From contig JBEARL010000072.1 of the NCBI GenBank assembly GCA_041163265.1, positions 1 to 6,304 on the forward strand: a stretch of 6,304 bases of DNA, written 5' to 3'. The translations under genes were made by a program, and so were the position numbers. Shown here piece after piece: positions 4,820 to 6,304 of the stretch; the first letter of the stretch is position 1, and each line of letters begins with the position of its first letter. The notes beneath the pieces are model-generated. The model saw only the letters and a program-made list of their open reading frames with translations. It did no database searches and had not been told where the DNA came from. This DNA is from CSBr16-57R1 sp041163265 (GTDB taxonomy: Bacteria; Actinomycetota; Nitriliruptoria; Nitriliruptorales; Nitriliruptoraceae).

Positions 4820-5653
4820 CGCGACCGCGGGCCGCAGGGCCCGGACGGCGCGCTGGCCGAGCTGGACGACGAAGAACCCGGCGACGCTGACGCCCGCGAT
4901 GGTCGCCGCCGTGGCGGTCCCGGCGTGGAAGCTGACGAGCAGCCCGACCACGACGGCGACCGCGCCGAACCCGACGGCCGCCAGCATCACCAGCGGGACC
5001 CGCCGCACCACGAGGACCGCCGTCGCCGGCGGCGCGATGAGGAACGCCATCACGAGCAGCGTCCCGACGGCGCGGAAGGCGCTGACGACCACGAGCGCGA
5101 TCAGCGCGAGCATCGCGACGTGCGCGAGGCCCGGCCGCAGGCCGAGCACCCGGGCCTTCGCCGGGTCGTAGGCCAGGGCGAGGAACGCGCGGTGGCCCAG
5201 CGCCGCCGCGCCGACCGCGACGGCCGCGGCGGCGGCGAGCAGCCCGAGCTGGCCCGGTCGGACGCCGATCGGGTCGCCGAACAGGATGGCGGTCAGGTCG
5301 CCCGCGTACGCGCCGCGGGCCGAGATGAGGGCCACACCGAGCGCGAGCAGCCCGACGAACGCGAGGCCGATGCCCGTGTCCTCCCCCACGCGCCGACCCG
5401 AGGTCGCGGTCGCGACGACGGCGACGAGCACGGCCGCGCCGAGCCCCGCCCCGAGCGTCAGGTCCGCGCCCACGAGGTAGGCCAGCGCGATCCCCGGCAG
5501 CACCCCGTGGGCGAGCGCGTCGCCCATGAACGCGAGGCCGCGGACGACCACCCAGGTGCCGATGGGGGCGCTCGCGACGACGGTGAGGAGGCCGGCCGCC
5601 AGCGCGGTCCGCATGAAGCCGTACGAGAACGGCTCGGTCACGAGCTCGAGCAC
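4808..5653 (-). CDS. znuB: ZnuB/MntB-type metal ABC transporter permease
   Basis: A 281-residue integral membrane protein of the ABC-3 family, the permease for zinc or manganese import. About eight hydrophobic segments are visible, roughly at 14-37, 50-62, 66-84, 95-112, 135-153, 177-194, 197-216 and 221-241, with a last one near 248-266. Family signatures include VVVRGLAFMGDALAHGVLPG (35-54), GRRVGEDTGIGLAFVGLLAL (86-105), the cytoplasmic coupling segment AYDPAKARVLGL (161-172) and FRAVGTLLVMAFLIAPPATA (193-212). The start is GTG at 5653 with GGAGG 4 bases upstream, and the N-terminus (LELVTEPFSYGFMRTAL) matches the family. The binding-protein gene lies 66 bases upstream on the same strand, but no ATPase gene separates or follows them. 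Zinc is favoured over manganese by the His-rich binding protein and the Fur-type neighbour; sequence cannot settle this. Confidence 0.92.
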   Translation of the reverse strand: MLELVTEPFSYGFMRTALAAGLLTVVASAPIGTWVVVRGLAFMGDALAHGVLPGIALAYLVGADLTLGAGLGAAVLVAVVATATSGRRVGEDTGIGLAFVGLLALGVALISARGAYAGDLTAILFGDPIGVRPGQLGLLAAAAAVAVGAAALGHRAFLALAYDPAKARVLGLRPGLAHVAMLALIALVVVSAFRAVGTLLVMAFLIAPPATAVLVVRRVPLVMLAAVGFGAVAVVVGLLVSFHAGTATAATIAGVSVAGFFVVQLGQRAVRALRPAVASGA

Positions 5654-5657
5654 GGGG

Positions 5658-5662
5658 CCTCC
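5658..5662 (-). promoter_or_regulatory. Ribosome binding site of the znuB-like gene
   Basis: GGAGG on the minus strand followed by CCCC and the GTG start at 5653. It supports this start and reproduces the initiation context of the isomerase gene base for base. Confidence 0.6.
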
Positions 5663-5677
5663 CGGCGCGCGCCGCCG

Positions 5678-5683
5678 ACGCTA
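5678..5683 (-). promoter_or_regulatory. Weak candidate internal -10 element before znuB
   Basis: The minus strand reads TAGCGT, the same hexamer as in the predicted eno promoter, 24 bases before the znuB GTG. No recognisable -35 hexamer lies upstream, and the region is occupied by a hairpin. It could give znuB some transcription independent of znuA, but this is weak. Confidence 0.22.
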
Positions 5684-5712
5684 CCCGCGGCGGTGCGAGG
5701 GCCGCAGCGGGT
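5683..5712 (-). other. Hairpin between znuA and znuB (processing site or leaky terminator)
   Basis: In the minus-strand transcript the 30 bases form a stem of 6 pairs (ACCCGC with GCGGGT), one T/C mismatch, 4 more pairs (GCGG with CCGC), and an 8-base loop. It begins 7 bases after the znuA stop codon and ends before the znuB ribosome binding site. No T-run follows, so a classic intrinsic terminator is not shown. It may protect the znuA mRNA end, mark a cleavage point, or reduce read-through into znuB. Confidence 0.5.
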
Positions 5713-5719
5713 GCTCGCG

Positions 5720-6304
5720 TCAGCCGGCGAGGGCGGCGACGATCAGCGCGGCGTCGGTGCGGAGCAGCCCGACGTACGTCTCGGCCCCGCTGCCCGGCGG
5801 ACCGAGCGAGCCGGTGAACAGGGTCACGACCTCGACCTCGAGCCCGCCGCGCCCGACGACCTCCGAGGCCAGCCGTCGCGCCAGCGTGTCGCCGTCGGTC
5901 GTCTCGGCGAACACGACGTCGATGCCCTCGGCGACGAGGAGGTCGACGAGGGCCGCGAACGACGCGGGGTCGGTCTCGGCCGACGTCGACCTGCCGGGGA
6001 TGACCGTGCCGACGACCTCGAAGCCGTAGCGGTCGGCGAGGTACCCGAGCGCGTCGTGGTTGGTGACGAGCTTCCGCCGCGCCTCGGGGATGGTCGCGAA
6101 GGCCGCGACCAGCTCGGCGTCGAGCACCTCGAGGTCGGCGCGCAGGGACGCGGCCCGGTCGGCCCAGTCGACCTCGGGCTGGATCGCGGCGAGCTCGGCC
6201 GCGACCAGCTCGCCGGCGACCGCGGCGCGGAGCGGGTCGAACCAGAAGTGCGGGTCGAGGTCACCGTGGTCGTGCGCGTGGTCGTCGCCCTCGGCGTGGT
6301 CGTC
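5720..6304 (-). CDS. znuA: ZnuA-type metal-binding protein of an ABC importer (N-terminus outside window)
   Basis: The C-terminal 194 residues of a cluster A-I substrate-binding protein that captures metal outside the membrane and hands it to the permease. The frame is open to the window edge, so signal peptide and first metal-binding His are missing. The visible part starts in an acidic, His-rich loop (four His within the first 13 residues) and then LDPHFWFDP, containing a His ligand. Next come KLVTNHDALGYLADRYGFEV with the second visible His ligand, VIPGRSTSAETDP, VFAETT, and the C-terminal signature LFTGSLGPPGSGAETYVGLL. In PsaA and TroA the residue at the Gly of FTGSLG is an Asp metal ligand, so this site is unusual here. 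A His-rich loop is typical of zinc binders. An internal GTG at 6127 is not the start, because conserved sequence lies upstream. The znuB-like gene follows on the same strand. Confidence 0.9.
   Translation of the reverse strand, partial: DDHAEGDDHAHDHGDLDPHFWFDPLRAAVAGELVAAELAAIQPEVDWADRAASLRADLEVLDAELVAAFATIPEARRKLVTNHDALGYLADRYGFEVVGTVIPGRSTSAETDPASFAALVDLLVAEGIDVVFAETTDGDTLARRLASEVVGRGGLEVEVVTLFTGSLGPPGSGAETYVGLLRTDAALIVAALAG

Noticed and set aside
5720..6127. A short 135-residue protein starting at the internal GTG at 6127
   Set aside because: Conserved binding-protein sequence (LDPHFWFDP and the His-rich loop) continues upstream in the same frame to the window edge, so this is the inside of znuA.

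Overview
The window is very GC-rich bacterial chromosome (roughly three quarters G+C by eye) and gene-dense. Several starts are GTG, and two pairs of genes overlap by 4 bp (GTGA). Base composition and gene order point to an actinobacterium, probably a deep-branching lineage such as Acidimicrobiia or Nitriliruptoria; the lineage is inference. I see no insertion sequence, phage gene, CRISPR array, tRNA or rRNA.

Left two thirds (about 4232 down to 110, all minus strand, read right to left): a lipoprotein SurA/PpiC-type peptidyl-prolyl isomerase, a MazG nucleotide pyrophosphohydrolase, a small unknown two-helix membrane protein, enolase, and an FtsB/DivIC-like cell-division protein. The series mazG - small exported or membrane protein - eno - ftsB matches the order in other actinobacteria (Rv1021 to Rv1024 in Mycobacterium tuberculosis). 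The isomerase-mazG and eno-ftsB pairs look translationally coupled. A promoter-like site precedes enolase, so the block probably holds more than one transcription unit. A strong Shine-Dalgarno-like sequence at the left edge suggests another minus-strand gene just outside the window.

Right third: a plus-strand Fur-family metalloregulator (probably Zur-like) faces a minus-strand metal-uptake pair, a ZnuB-type ABC permease and a ZnuA-type binding protein cut by the window end. The ATPase subunit normally found with them is not between them. Regulator and permease converge, and their last 12 bases are the same perfect palindrome, so both proteins end in Ser-Gly-Ala.

The window is mostly housekeeping. 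The points worth a second look are the palindromic shared gene end, a dense G-quadruplex motif in the enolase leader, a MazG whose N-terminal domain looks like a decayed tetrapyrrole methylase, two possible leaderless genes, a hairpin between znuA and znuB, and atypical residues at metal positions in ZnuA and the Fur protein.
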